From: JBEIDK01 sp040383485
Lineage (GTDB): Bacteria; Bacteroidota; Bacteroidia; UBA4408
Direction: 5' to 3'
Assembly (NCBI GenBank): GCA_040383485.1
Contig: JBEIDK010000154.1
Span: forward strand, 1 to 7,458
Length of the DNA: 7,458 bases
Part shown: positions 1 to 7,185 of the stretch, in pieces
How the letters are laid out: each line of letters starts with the position of its first letter
How positions within the stretch are numbered: position 1 is the first letter of the stretch
The notes under the pieces: generated by a model
The model's input: only the letters and a program-made list of their open reading frames with translations
Databases searched by the model: none
What the model was told of the DNA's origin: nothing
Made by a program: the position numbers and the translations under genes

Positions 1-360
1 AAAAGACAATTTGAAAATATAGATTCAACAAATTTGAAAATAGTTAGAGTACAAGGCCCAGGATTTTTTATTACAGAATATTTAACTGCTCCATTAACAA
101 AAATAGAATGTCAAACAAAAGATGGGAAGCCTTCTGTATTAAAATACAAACCATCCATTGAGATGAGGGTGACTTATTTAAATTCTGAAGGTATAAAGCG
201 AAGAAGAGTTTTTTATTTTGATAGAACACAATTGATTCATGGAAATATCTATGGAATTGAATCAAGATTTATTTCTTCTATTGATAAGGTAATTCCAATT
301 GATAAAGTAATACTAATTGAAGTACAGGACGGCCACAAGAATTATCACTACGTAAAATAA
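1..360 (+). CDS. Hypothetical protein, C-terminal part (5' end outside window)
   Basis: The reading frame is open from base 1 to the TAA at 358-360, so this is the 3' end of a longer gene; 119 residues are visible. A TTG at 34 could be read as a start, but the open frame before it (KRQFENIDSTN...) makes a start upstream of the window more likely. The visible part alternates charged and hydrophobic stretches as in a beta-rich domain, and ends with a segment reading IEVQDG followed by a basic/aromatic tail (KNYHYVK). Similar endings occur, from memory, in uncharacterised Bacteroidota envelope proteins, so family membership is an inference. No catalytic motif is visible. Six codons are repeated in tandem near the end (DKVIPI then DKVILI, bases 283-318). 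Whether there is a signal peptide cannot be judged because the N-terminus is missing. Function unknown. Confidence 0.7.
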   Translation, partial: KRQFENIDSTNLKIVRVQGPGFFITEYLTAPLTKIECQTKDGKPSVLKYKPSIEMRVTYLNSEGIKRRRVFYFDRTQLIHGNIYGIESRFISSIDKVIPIDKVILIEVQDGHKNYHYVK

Positions 361-396
361 TTTTAAATATTAAATTTTAAAACACAAACAAAAATA

Positions 397-427
397 ATTC
401 ATAATTTATAATTCAAAATTCATAATT
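397..427. repeat. Heptamer tandem repeat (ATTCANA type) in the fumC leader
   Basis: Four consecutive 7-base units (397-424) fit ATTCANA, the second having T in place of C at its fourth base; they run into ATT and a T-run that ends three bases before the fumC ATG. The 31 bases from 397 to 427 match 7186-7216 with one mismatch (T402 against C7191), and the same variant units appear in the same order. The repeat is therefore shared between two gaps about 6.8 kb apart, not just chance AT-richness. It occupies most of the untranslated sequence just before fumC. Function unknown. Confidence 0.75.
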
Positions 428-434
428 TTTTACA

Positions 435-1832
435 ATGGACTACAGAATAGAGAAAGACACAATGGGAGAAGTGCAGGTTCCAGCACATGTATATTGGGGA
501 GCACAAACTGAACGCAGCCGCAACAACTTTAAAATTGGACCAGAAGCAAGTATGCCAAAAGAAATTATTTATGCTTTTGCATATTTAAAGAAAGCTGCAG
601 CACACGCCAATTGCGACCTTAAAGTATTAACTGCCGAAAAACGCGACATGATTTCAGTTGCTTGTGATGAAATACTTGATGGGAAATTAGATGATCAATT
701 TCCATTGGTAATATGGCAAACAGGCTCTGGAACGCAAAGTAATATGAATGCCAATGAAGTAATATCATACCGCGCTCATGTACTAAGTGGAGGTAATTTA
801 ACAGATGAAAAAAAGGTATTGCATCCTAACGACGATGTAAATAAATCACAGTCGTCAAATGACACATTCCCAACGGCAATGCACATTGCAGCTTATAAAT
901 TAGCAATGGAAGTCACCATTCCAGGAATGGAATTATTATTAAAAACACTTGAGAAAAAGTCAGCAGATTTTAGCTCCATAGTTAAAACAGGTCGCACCCA
1001 TTTTATGGATGCAACACCACTCACATTAGGGCAAGAATTTGGTGGTTATGCACAACAAATTAAGAATAGCATTCGTGCCATAAAAAATGCATTAGAAATG
1101 GTGCGTGAATTGGCACTAGGTGGAACTGCAGTTGGTACTGGTTTGAATACGCCTGCTGGGTACGATGTGTTAGTAGCTAAGAAAATCGCAGATTTTACGG
1201 GTTTACCATTTATTACTGCACCAAATAAATTCGAAGCTTTAGCTGCCCACGATGCTATGGTAGAATTATCAGGAGCATTAAAGCGTAGTGCAGTTTCGTT
1301 AATGAAAATTGCGAATGATATACGAATGTTAAGCAGTGGGCCACGAAGCGGAATTGGTGAAATTGTTATACCAGATAATGAGCCAGGTTCATCTATCATG
1401 CCTGGCAAGGTTAACCCTACACAACCCGAAGCTATGACAATGGTATGCGCTCAAGTAATGGGCAACGATGTAGCAGTTAGTATTGGTGGTAGTAACGGAC
1501 ATTTCGAATTAAATGTTTTTAAACCAGTAATTGCCGCTAACGTATTGCAAAGTGCAAGATTAATTGGCGATGCATGTGTTTCTTTTAACGATAAATGCGC
1601 AGTTGGAATCGAACCGAATTTACCCATCATCAAACAACATTTAGAAAATAGCTTGATGTTGGTTACAGCATTGAACCCACACATTGGTTATGAGAATGCA
1701 GCAAAAATTGCAAAAACAGCACACAAAAAAGGAACAACCTTGCGCCAAGCAGCCATTGATTTAGGCCTACTTACTGACGAGCAATTTACTGCTTGGGTAA
1801 AGCCTGAAGACATGGTGGGAAGTTTGAAGTAA
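435..1832 (+). CDS. fumC: Class II fumarate hydratase (fumarase C)
   Basis: Catalyses the reversible hydration of fumarate to L-malate in the TCA cycle, in the cytoplasm; class II fumarases are iron-independent homotetramers of the fumarase/aspartase superfamily. The 465-residue length is normal for the family. The three conserved active-site regions are present: GSGTQSNMN at 97-105, the SQSSND segment at 138-143 with GRTHFMDATP at 186-195 (catalytic His189), and the superfamily signature GSSIMPGKVNP at 318-328, whose Ser319 corresponds to the catalytic serine on the mobile loop and whose Lys325 and Asn327 are kept. The GRTHFMDATP form and the length fit fumarase better than aspartase or argininosuccinate lyase. 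The ATG at 435 gives the standard N-terminus. No Shine-Dalgarno sequence precedes it; a heptamer repeat and a T-run do. The stop is six bases before the broken ORF6N gene. G+C appears higher than in the small genes downstream, as expected for a conserved core gene. Confidence 0.97.
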   Translation: MDYRIEKDTMGEVQVPAHVYWGAQTERSRNNFKIGPEASMPKEIIYAFAYLKKAAAHANCDLKVLTAEKRDMISVACDEILDGKLDDQFPLVIWQTGSGTQSNMNANEVISYRAHVLSGGNLTDEKKVLHPNDDVNKSQSSNDTFPTAMHIAAYKLAMEVTIPGMELLLKTLEKKSADFSSIVKTGRTHFMDATPLTLGQEFGGYAQQIKNSIRAIKNALEMVRELALGGTAVGTGLNTPAGYDVLVAKKIADFTGLPFITAPNKFEALAAHDAMVELSGALKRSAVSLMKIANDIRMLSSGPRSGIGEIVIPDNEPGSSIMPGKVNPTQPEAMTMVCAQVMGNDVAVSIGGSNGHFELNVFKPVIAANVLQSARLIGDACVSFNDKCAVGIEPNLPIIKQHLENSLMLVTALNPHIGYENAAKIAKTAHKKGTTLRQAAIDLGLLTDEQFTAWVKPEDMVGSLK

Positions 1833-1838
1833 GTTTTT

Positions 1839-2341
1839 ATGGAGATAAATAAGATAAAAAGTAAAATAGTCGAGATACGAGGGCAAAAAGTTATGCTTGA
1901 TTTTGACCTTGCAGAACTTTATGATGTAGAGACAAGAGCTTTAAAGCAAGCCGTAAAGCGAAATATTTACAAGTTTCCAGAGGATTTTATGTTTTCTCTT
2001 ACTCACACTGAAATTGAATACATGGTATCACAAAATGTGATACCATCTAAAAGCAAATTTGAGGAGCATTACCAATGGCATTTACAGAACAAGGCGTTGC
2101 AATGCTAAGCACAGTTTTAAAAAGTAAAAAAGCTATTGAAATTAATATTGAAATAATTCGTGCATTTGTAGTGATGCGGCATTTTGCACTAACAAATAAG
2201 GAGTTAACTGAAAAACTAAAGGAAATTGAAGAAAAGTATGATAAGCAATTTGCAGATGTTTATGAAGCATTGAATTATTTGGTGGGAGAAAAACAAGCGC
2301 AAGTTGATTTTGAAAATAGAAAGCGTATTGGATATAAATAA
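1839..2341 (+). pseudogene. ORF6N-domain protein gene, split by a -1 frameshift
   Basis: ORF6N domains are small, probably DNA-binding domains found in phage and accessory-region proteins, often beside KilA-N or Ant-type domains; their cellular role is poorly defined. The first frame (1839-2108) carries the N-terminal half: IVEIRGQKVMLDFDLAELY, then ALKQAVKRNIYKFPEDFMF. It then runs into an unrelated tail and a TAA. The second half, with the hallmark AFTEQGVAMLSTVLKSKKAI and NIEIIRAFV, continues in another frame to 2341, ending in a lysine-rich coiled-coil-like tail and RKRIGYK. The two halves join cleanly if one G is restored in the GG at 2063-2064, giving about 167 residues reading ...KSKFEGALPMAFTEQG..., a normal length for the family. 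Both ends are intact, so the break looks recent or is a sequence error. The internal ATG at 2075 could start the second half alone, but that would lack the first half of the domain. No promoter of its own is visible; it follows fumC by six bases. Confidence 0.85.
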
Positions 2342-2398
2342 ATGTAAAGCTCATTTTATGATGAGAAATTACTATTAATTAAAATCATTTAGCTAAAG

Positions 2399-3265
2399 AT
2401 GAAACGCCCAACAAGAATAATAATACTCACAGTTTTACTTCTAGTTGGTTGTTTTGCTTATGGGCAGGAGAAGGAATTCTCTAAAATTATTGAAATGGAT
2501 GGAATTTTTCGTCCATTTCCAAACACACAATGTGAATGGAACAGGCAAAGAATTTACCTTACTGAAATTGGTAAAAAAAGAGGTAATCGAATTTATTTAA
2601 TTAATCATTTTATTAGAGAAGAAGGTGATTATTACTCTTTCAAATCTGACACAATCCAAAATATCCCAAGGCATTATAAACTAAGAGTAATTGGCAAAAT
2701 AAAAGTAAATAAGTGTCCTAACAAATCAAGGGATTTTGAACTTTGTGATATTATTGAGCATAAACCTCTAAAATTTAAACGTCCTTATATTATTGATATA
2801 AATAGTAATTATGGATTGGAGGGAATATGGAATTTTGTTGGCTTCAGAAATTCGAAAGACTCAACTTACCTTGATTCAAATATGATTTGCTGCGGTGAAG
2901 AACAATATAAATTTGAAACATATGATGCCAAGGATTCAATTTTCTATCCACCATGTAATGGTGGATTTTCAATCAATTTTCAGAAAAACACTCCAAATCT
3001 TTATACTGATTTAGATACGTATATATTAAATGGTGGTGTGAATGGAAGTTCTGGCGGATATTGCGTTTTATATAATAACCAATTAGAATTACATACTCAT
3101 GGATTACACACATTGGTTGGTTCTACCCAAGAATTAATGAAATACGAAGACTTATTTGTTAATGCATTTAATTCAACTAAAAGATATTCGCTAAACCACA
3201 ACATCCTTACACTTTACGATAAAAACTCTCCCCGCCAAATGATATTTGTAAGAGATGAAAACTAA
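2399..3265 (+). CDS. Exported protein with META/HslJ-like C-terminal domain
   Basis: A 288-residue protein of unknown function that leaves the cytoplasm. Residues 1-22 form a signal peptide: basic MKRPTR, then a hydrophobic core. Two readings are possible: LVGC at 15-18 fits a lipobox (lipoprotein on Cys18), while AYG before Gln23 fits signal peptidase I. Residues 24-125 form a first beta-rich domain with a VIGKIKVNKC segment and a possible C106-C116 disulphide. Residues 139-285 resemble the META/HslJ fold: a GIW/NFVGF opening strand, an NGGVNGSSGGY turn where META domains have their GCN...Y segment, a GST...E stretch, then YSLNHNILTLYDK and a final MIFVRD strand. This assignment comes from pattern, not a search. 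The mature part has seven cysteines, which suits an oxidising compartment. META-like proteins are usually envelope proteins without known enzymatic activity. The next frame overlaps its last 11 bases only if the less likely start at 3255 is used. Confidence 0.8.
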   Translation: MKRPTRIIILTVLLLVGCFAYGQEKEFSKIIEMDGIFRPFPNTQCEWNRQRIYLTEIGKKRGNRIYLINHFIREEGDYYSFKSDTIQNIPRHYKLRVIGKIKVNKCPNKSRDFELCDIIEHKPLKFKRPYIIDINSNYGLEGIWNFVGFRNSKDSTYLDSNMICCGEEQYKFETYDAKDSIFYPPCNGGFSINFQKNTPNLYTDLDTYILNGGVNGSSGGYCVLYNNQLELHTHGLHTLVGSTQELMKYEDLFVNAFNSTKRYSLNHNILTLYDKNSPRQMIFVRDEN

Positions 3266-3338
3266 CACCTTCAATAAATCCAATTTATTTTCGTTAGCAG
3301 TATTATCAATAAATTTACTTTTTATAAAAATTAGTGAC

Positions 3339-3866
3339 ATGCAAAAACAAATCATTTTTATTGTTTTCCTAATTACCGCATTTAGTTTCAATAGCAATGC
3401 AGAAAGAAAATTACCAATTATTGTAAAACTCACTAGTGGAGAGGTTTTAAAAGGACATCTCATTGAAATTAAAGATTCATCAATTGTATTACTTAAGAAT
3501 AAATCAAATGATAATAAAGAAATTCAAGTTAATTATAGGCAAATAAAAAAAATTAACTTCAAACGAGATTATATCGGAAATACTACTCAAGCATCGCTAC
3601 TTATAGGTTTTATTTTGTATGGCACTCGTGGTTTAGTTTTAGGCGATTCAGATGGCAATTCTGCGTCAATTAATATTCTGTTTCTTGGAGTAATAGGTGG
3701 AGGAGTAGGAGCAATAAGTGGTTTTTTTATTGGTAATTTAATAACCTTACTCAAAACTACTCGAATAAAAATAAATTCAAATTTCGATAGTTTTGTTCAG
3801 TCGAAAGAATTTCTTGAGAAAAATATTTTTAAGTTAGATGCCAACAAAAAAATAATATTTAACTAG
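3339..3866 (+). CDS. Exported hypothetical protein with glycine-rich membrane segment
   Basis: The open frame begins at ATG 3255, overlapping the previous gene by 11 bases, but the ATG at 3339 is preferred because it gives a clean signal peptide (MQKQIIFIVFLITAF..., probable cleavage after SNA at 19-21). From there the protein has 175 residues. Residues 27-75 look like a small beta domain of the kind LTSGEVLKGHLIEI...SIVLL...INFKRD, a layout seen, from memory, in many uncharacterised Bacteroidota proteins. Residues 82-138 are glycine-rich and hydrophobic (two stretches, about 84-101 and 111-138, with VIGGGVGAISGFFIG), as in glycine-zipper membrane segments. The tail after 139 is basic and ends with SKEFLEKNIFKLDANKK. 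If the 3255 start were used, a second hydrophobic stretch would be added. No enzymatic motif is visible. It is likely cotranscribed with its upstream neighbour, and an envelope location is inferred. Confidence 0.7.
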   Translation: MQKQIIFIVFLITAFSFNSNAERKLPIIVKLTSGEVLKGHLIEIKDSSIVLLKNKSNDNKEIQVNYRQIKKINFKRDYIGNTTQASLLIGFILYGTRGLVLGDSDGNSASINILFLGVIGGGVGAISGFFIGNLITLLKTTRIKINSNFDSFVQSKEFLEKNIFKLDANKKIIFN

Positions 3867-3906
3867 CAATACAATTAAAACCTAAATTTAAATTTAATTA
3901 TATCAC

Positions 3907-4485
3907 TTGAAACTGAAAACAAAAATAGTACTGCTTGCATTGTGCTTACCTCTTTTTGCGTTATGCCAAAAAACAGAAACTGAAAAACGTGATGAAAAAA
4001 CCAAAGAAAGAAACATTTCGGGCAACAGGTATAGACTCAGAAATAATTATGTAAATTTTGGCATTGGTTATGGCCAAGCAATTGGCAATAGAAGAAGCAT
4101 ACCTGTAGGTGTTGGCTATAATTTTCATATAAAAAATTTATTCTTTCAAGTGGGTTACAATCGTTCCGAAATGCCAATATTATGGGGCTCTTACACCAAA
4201 AATTATTTAAATGATTTTCACCTCGCTTATTGTATTAGACGTGAAACCAAATTATTTAATATTGCCTATGTAGTGGGAATTGGAAAAGCATGGGGATTAA
4301 AAAATGATGTTGGTTATAACAACATAGCTGCCTATGGCGAAGCACAGCTCATAAGAAAAGTATTCTATGATGTTGGAGTAGGTATTTGCATGTTTGTTAA
4401 TTATAACCGCGAATACGCTATGGGTGGCCTGCGACTTGACTTTTACCTATCAAGTTCTTACCAAGGTCAGATAAATTCGCAATAA
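3907..4485 (+). CDS. Probable outer-membrane beta-barrel protein, TTG start
   Basis: A 192-residue protein. The start is TTG at 3907: an in-frame TAA lies at 3895-3897, no ATG lies between, and the first in-frame ATG is at residue 89, which would remove the signal peptide. From TTG the protein begins MKLKTKIVLLALCLPLFALC, a typical signal peptide with cleavage probably before Gln21; Leu before Cys20 makes a lipobox unlikely. A charged linker (about 21-45, rich in K, E and R) is followed by about eight amphipathic strands with alternating aromatic and small residues, for example YVNFGIGYGQAI at 49-59, IPVGVGYNFHI at 65-75, LFFQVGYN at 78-85, FNIAYVVGIGKAWG at 117-130, VFYDVGVGICMFVNY at 152-166 and MGGLRLDFYLS at 172-182. 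This suits a small barrel, but there is no specific family signature and its ligand or role is unknown. A strong bulged dyad begins 25 bases after its stop and may end its transcript. Confidence 0.75.
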   Translation: MKLKTKIVLLALCLPLFALCQKTETEKRDEKTKERNISGNRYRLRNNYVNFGIGYGQAIGNRRSIPVGVGYNFHIKNLFFQVGYNRSEMPILWGSYTKNYLNDFHLAYCIRRETKLFNIAYVVGIGKAWGLKNDVGYNNIAAYGEAQLIRKVFYDVGVGICMFVNYNREYAMGGLRLDFYLSSSYQGQINSQ

Positions 4486-4510
4486 ACTTAATTTCAACTT
4501 GCTTTATTTT

Positions 4511-4555
4511 CTCAACAAAGTAATGTTAGTTAGTTCATTATTTCATATTGTTGAG
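4511..4555. repeat. Bulged inverted repeat overlapping the ftsK promoter
   Basis: The outer arms CTCAACAA (4511-4518) and TTGTTGAG (4548-4555) are perfect 8-base complements. Directly inside, 4519-4525 pairs with 4536-4542 (seven pairs, one of them G-U), leaving a 10-base loop and a 5-base bulge (4543-4547) on the right side. It lies 25 bases after the stop of the barrel gene and could end or stabilise that transcript, although no T-run follows directly. Its right arm covers the TTG of the predicted -33 element, so it could equally be an operator. As RNA it would not be in the ftsK message if the predicted start site is right. Confidence 0.45.
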
Positions 4556-4578
4556 GGCATACATTTTAATTAGTTTTG
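4548..4578 (+). promoter_or_regulatory. Predicted Bacteroidota promoter for ftsK
   Basis: TAGTTTTG at 4571-4578 fits the Bacteroidota -7 consensus TAnnTTTG in all fixed positions. TTG occurs twice upstream, at 4548-4550 and 4551-4553, giving spacers of 20 and 17 bases, both inside the range known for this promoter class (TTG-N17-23-TAnnTTTG, read by the primary sigma factor). Transcription would begin roughly at 4584, leaving a leader of about 33 bases before the ftsK ATG at 4617. It is the only full match to this consensus I found in a gap between genes in this window. Confidence 0.6.
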
Positions 4579-4616
4579 TTCGTTGATTAATATAATTTTA
4601 GTAACTAATTTTTGGA

Positions 4617-7184
4617 ATGGAATCCCCAATAGAAGATAGTAATTTAGAGAACAAACCTAAGCGCAAGCGTGTTGAAAAGGTTGCTGAATCATCCAATCAA
4701 AAAATTGACAAAATAAATTCAAAGGTTAATAAACAAAATAGGTTACAAGCACTTATCGCTATTATCAAAGATGAAAGATTCCAAAAGTCTTTAGGTATAG
4801 TATTAATATTATTTTCAGCTTATTTATTAATAGCTTTTACTTCTTACTTGTTTACATGGCAAAATGACCAAGATAAATTAGAAGGACCATTCTTTTCGCT
4901 ATTTGCTAACAAAGATGTTATTGTCGATAATTGGTTAGGTAAGTCGGGAGCAATGCTATCTCACATTTTCATGCACAAAGGATTTGGTGTAGGAGCTTAT
5001 TTATTCTCATTACTCATAGCTTTATTGGGTTATAAAGTTGCTTTTAAGGCAGAATTAATGCCACTTTCAAAAACAAGTAGAGTTTCTCTGTTTTTATTAG
5101 TTTGGGTTGCAATTGCAATGTCATTTATTTTTAGCGACAGTTATTTTTATTTAGGTGGAACTGTTGGCTACCAAACTGTTCAGTGGCTTAATGCTGCAAT
5201 TGGTTCAGTTGGTACTGGTTTACTTTTACCTGTTTCATTCATTATATTTTTAATTCTCGGATTTAATCCGAAATTTAAAATAAGCTTGCCCAAATCAGAA
5301 CCAATGCTTGAAGGCATTGATGTTGTTGAAGGAAATAAAATCAATACAAATCAAGATGCTGAAGAAGTTTATGTTTCTCCAATCATAAAAGAGCAAGAGT
5401 TAAGATTTAAGCGTAACGAAAACATAAATGAAGAATTAGAAACTATTGATAGAAGTGATGAACTGACTTTAGAAATAAAACAAACTCCTATCGCTGAGGC
5501 TCAAAAAAAAACTACTGACGAAATAGTTTTTGAGGTAAATAATGGTATTACTAATTCAGAAGAATCAAATCCTATTGTAAATTCAGAGTCAATGGTTGAA
5601 GATAAGGAACTATTGCCAGAGTTTGAAACAGAAAAAGTTGTAGGTGTTGATATTCCATTGTCTGAAATGGCGCCCTATGATCCAACATTAGATTTATCAA
5701 GCTATGAATTTCCTCCTATTGATTTATTAGAGCAAAGAGGTAGCGATACCATTCGTGTAAACAGTGCAGAGCTTGAATCGAACAAAGACAAAATTATTTT
5801 TACACTAAAGAATTATAGTATTGATATAAAAAAAATATCTGCTACCATCGGGCCAACAGTTACATTGTATGAAATTGTTCCTGCCGACGGAGTTCGGATT
5901 TCTAAGATAAAAAATCTTGAAGATGATATAGCCTTAAGTCTTTCTGCATTGGGAATCCGAATTATAGCACCAATTCCAGGTAAAGGAACAATTGGTATTG
6001 AGGTGCCTAACTCAAAACCTGAGATTGTAAGCATGAGAAGTGCTATTGCTTCTGAGAAATTTCAAAATACCGATTTCGATTTGCCCATTGCTTTAGGCAA
6101 GACAATCAGTAACGAAACATTTATTTGTGACCTTGCAAAAATGCCCCATCTACTTATGGCTGGCGCAACAGGTCAAGGAAAGTCTGTAGGATTAAATGCT
6201 GTGCTTGTTTCATTGCTTTACAAAAAACATCCATCTCAGATAAAATTTGTTTTGGTAGACCCAAAAAAGGTTGAGCTTACACTCTTTAATATTATTGAAC
6301 GTCATTTTTTAGCTAAACTGCCTGATGCTGCAGAACCTATTATTACTGATACTAAAAAGGTTGTACACACACTTAATAGTCTTTGTATTGAAATGGATAG
6401 CAGGTACGAATTGTTGAAAGATGCACAAGTAAGAAATTTAAAGGAGTATAATGCCAAATTTATTTCAAGAAGATTAAACCCAAAGGAAGGGCATAGATAT
6501 TTACCATACATTGTTTTAGTTGTTGATGAGTTTGCCGATTTAATTATGACTGCCGGTAAAGAAGTGGAAATGCCAATAGCTCGTTTAGCCCAGCTTGCAC
6601 GTGCAATTGGTATTCATTTGATTATTGCAACGCAAAGGCCAAGCGTAAATATTATTACAGGCACTATCAAAGCTAATTTCCCTGCACGTATTGCGTTTAG
6701 GGTATCATCAAAAATAGATAGTCGTACAATTTTAGATACTGGCGGCGCCGACCAATTAATTGGGCGTGGTGATATGCTATTAAGTACTGGGAACGATTTA
6801 ATTAGAATTCAATGCGCGTTTGTTGATACACCTGAGGTTGAAAAGATTGCACAATGGATTGGACAACAACGAGGCTATCCTACTGCATACGAATTGCCAG
6901 AATATAATGGAGAGGATGGGGCTGAGAAAAAAGAAGAAATTGATTTGAGTAGTCGCGATGCATATTTTGTTGAGTCCGCAAGATTAGTTGTAGCACATCA
7001 ACAAGGCTCTACATCTTTAATACAACGTAGATTAAAATTAGGTTATAATAGAGCAGGTCGGATTGTTGACCAACTTGAAGCTGCAGGAATTCTTGGTCCA
7101 TTCGAAGGTAGTAAGGCTCGTCAAGTATTATATTCTACTGAAGCCCAGCTTGAGGAGTTTATGAAAGAAAGAGGGTTTATATAG
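4617..7184 (+). CDS. ftsK: DNA translocase FtsK/SpoIIIE
   Basis: A membrane-anchored, ATP-driven DNA pump that acts at the division septum, moves the chromosome terminus to the correct side and assists XerCD-dependent dimer resolution. It has 855 residues, all domains present. Residues 1-45 are cytoplasmic and basic (KPKRKR at 13-18). Four membrane segments follow (about 58-79, 125-145, 155-173, 196-216). A linker at about 220-365 is acidic and low in complexity, much shorter than in E. coli FtsK. The alpha subdomain (about 390-490) precedes the RecA-like motor: Walker A GATGQGKS at 516-523 and Walker B IVLVVDEFADL at 632-642 (Asp637, Glu638), then IIATQRPSVNIITGTIKANFPARIAFRV. The C-terminal gamma winged-helix domain (about 778-840, with RRLKLGYNRAGRIVDQLEAAGI) reads polar KOPS-type sequences and activates XerD in known members. 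A predicted promoter of its own lies upstream. The gene ends one base before a heptamer array, and the next gene is convergent. Confidence 0.96.
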   Translation: MESPIEDSNLENKPKRKRVEKVAESSNQKIDKINSKVNKQNRLQALIAIIKDERFQKSLGIVLILFSAYLLIAFTSYLFTWQNDQDKLEGPFFSLFANKDVIVDNWLGKSGAMLSHIFMHKGFGVGAYLFSLLIALLGYKVAFKAELMPLSKTSRVSLFLLVWVAIAMSFIFSDSYFYLGGTVGYQTVQWLNAAIGSVGTGLLLPVSFIIFLILGFNPKFKISLPKSEPMLEGIDVVEGNKINTNQDAEEVYVSPIIKEQELRFKRNENINEELETIDRSDELTLEIKQTPIAEAQKKTTDEIVFEVNNGITNSEESNPIVNSESMVEDKELLPEFETEKVVGVDIPLSEMAPYDPTLDLSSYEFPPIDLLEQRGSDTIRVNSAELESNKDKIIFTLKNYSIDIKKISATIGPTVTLYEIVPADGVRISKIKNLEDDIALSLSALGIRIIAPIPGKGTIGIEVPNSKPEIVSMRSAIASEKFQNTDFDLPIALGKTISNETFICDLAKMPHLLMAGATGQGKSVGLNAVLVSLLYKKHPSQIKFVLVDPKKVELTLFNIIERHFLAKLPDAAEPIITDTKKVVHTLNSLCIEMDSRYELLKDAQVRNLKEYNAKFISRRLNPKEGHRYLPYIVLVVDEFADLIMTAGKEVEMPIARLAQLARAIGIHLIIATQRPSVNIITGTIKANFPARIAFRVSSKIDSRTILDTGGADQLIGRGDMLLSTGNDLIRIQCAFVDTPEVEKIAQWIGQQRGYPTAYELPEYNGEDGAEKKEEIDLSSRDAYFVESARLVVAHQQGSTSLIQRRLKLGYNRAGRIVDQLEAAGILGPFEGSKARQVLYSTEAQLEEFMKERGFI

Positions 7185-7185
7185 G

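Noticed and set aside
1046..1684. Two minus-strand open frames inside fumC (1046-1408 and 1451-1684).
   Set aside because: They lie wholly opposite conserved fumarase codons, carry no recognisable domain and have no promoter; they are shadows of the real gene.
2049..2075. Programmed -1 frameshifting in the ORF6N gene.
   Set aside because: The new frame has a TGA at 2060-2062, so slippage would have to occur on the GAG codon at 2061-2063. No X XXY YYZ heptamer is in phase there, and a single missing G explains the break more simply.
2350..2365. Hairpin CTCAT/ATGAG after the ORF6N gene as a terminator.
   Set aside because: Only five pairs with a six-base loop and no T-run; this is expected by chance in AT-rich sequence.
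3241..3293. Promoter candidates GATATTTG (3241-3248) and TATTTTCG (3286-3293) before the glycine-rich protein.
   Set aside because: Each misses one fixed base of TAnnTTTG and lies in or near coding sequence; I could not support them over chance.
3255..3338. Start of the glycine-rich protein at ATG 3255, overlapping the previous gene.
   Set aside because: It would place a second hydrophobic stretch before a complete signal peptide. ATG 3339 gives the usual exported N-terminus, although the upstream start is not excluded.
3883..3896. Perfect 14-base palindrome TAAATTTAAATTTA before the barrel gene, and the 10-base TTTAGCTAAA at 2388-2397.
   Set aside because: Both are short; the first contains only A and T and the second has a single GC step, so they easily arise by chance here. 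Nothing else points to an operator.
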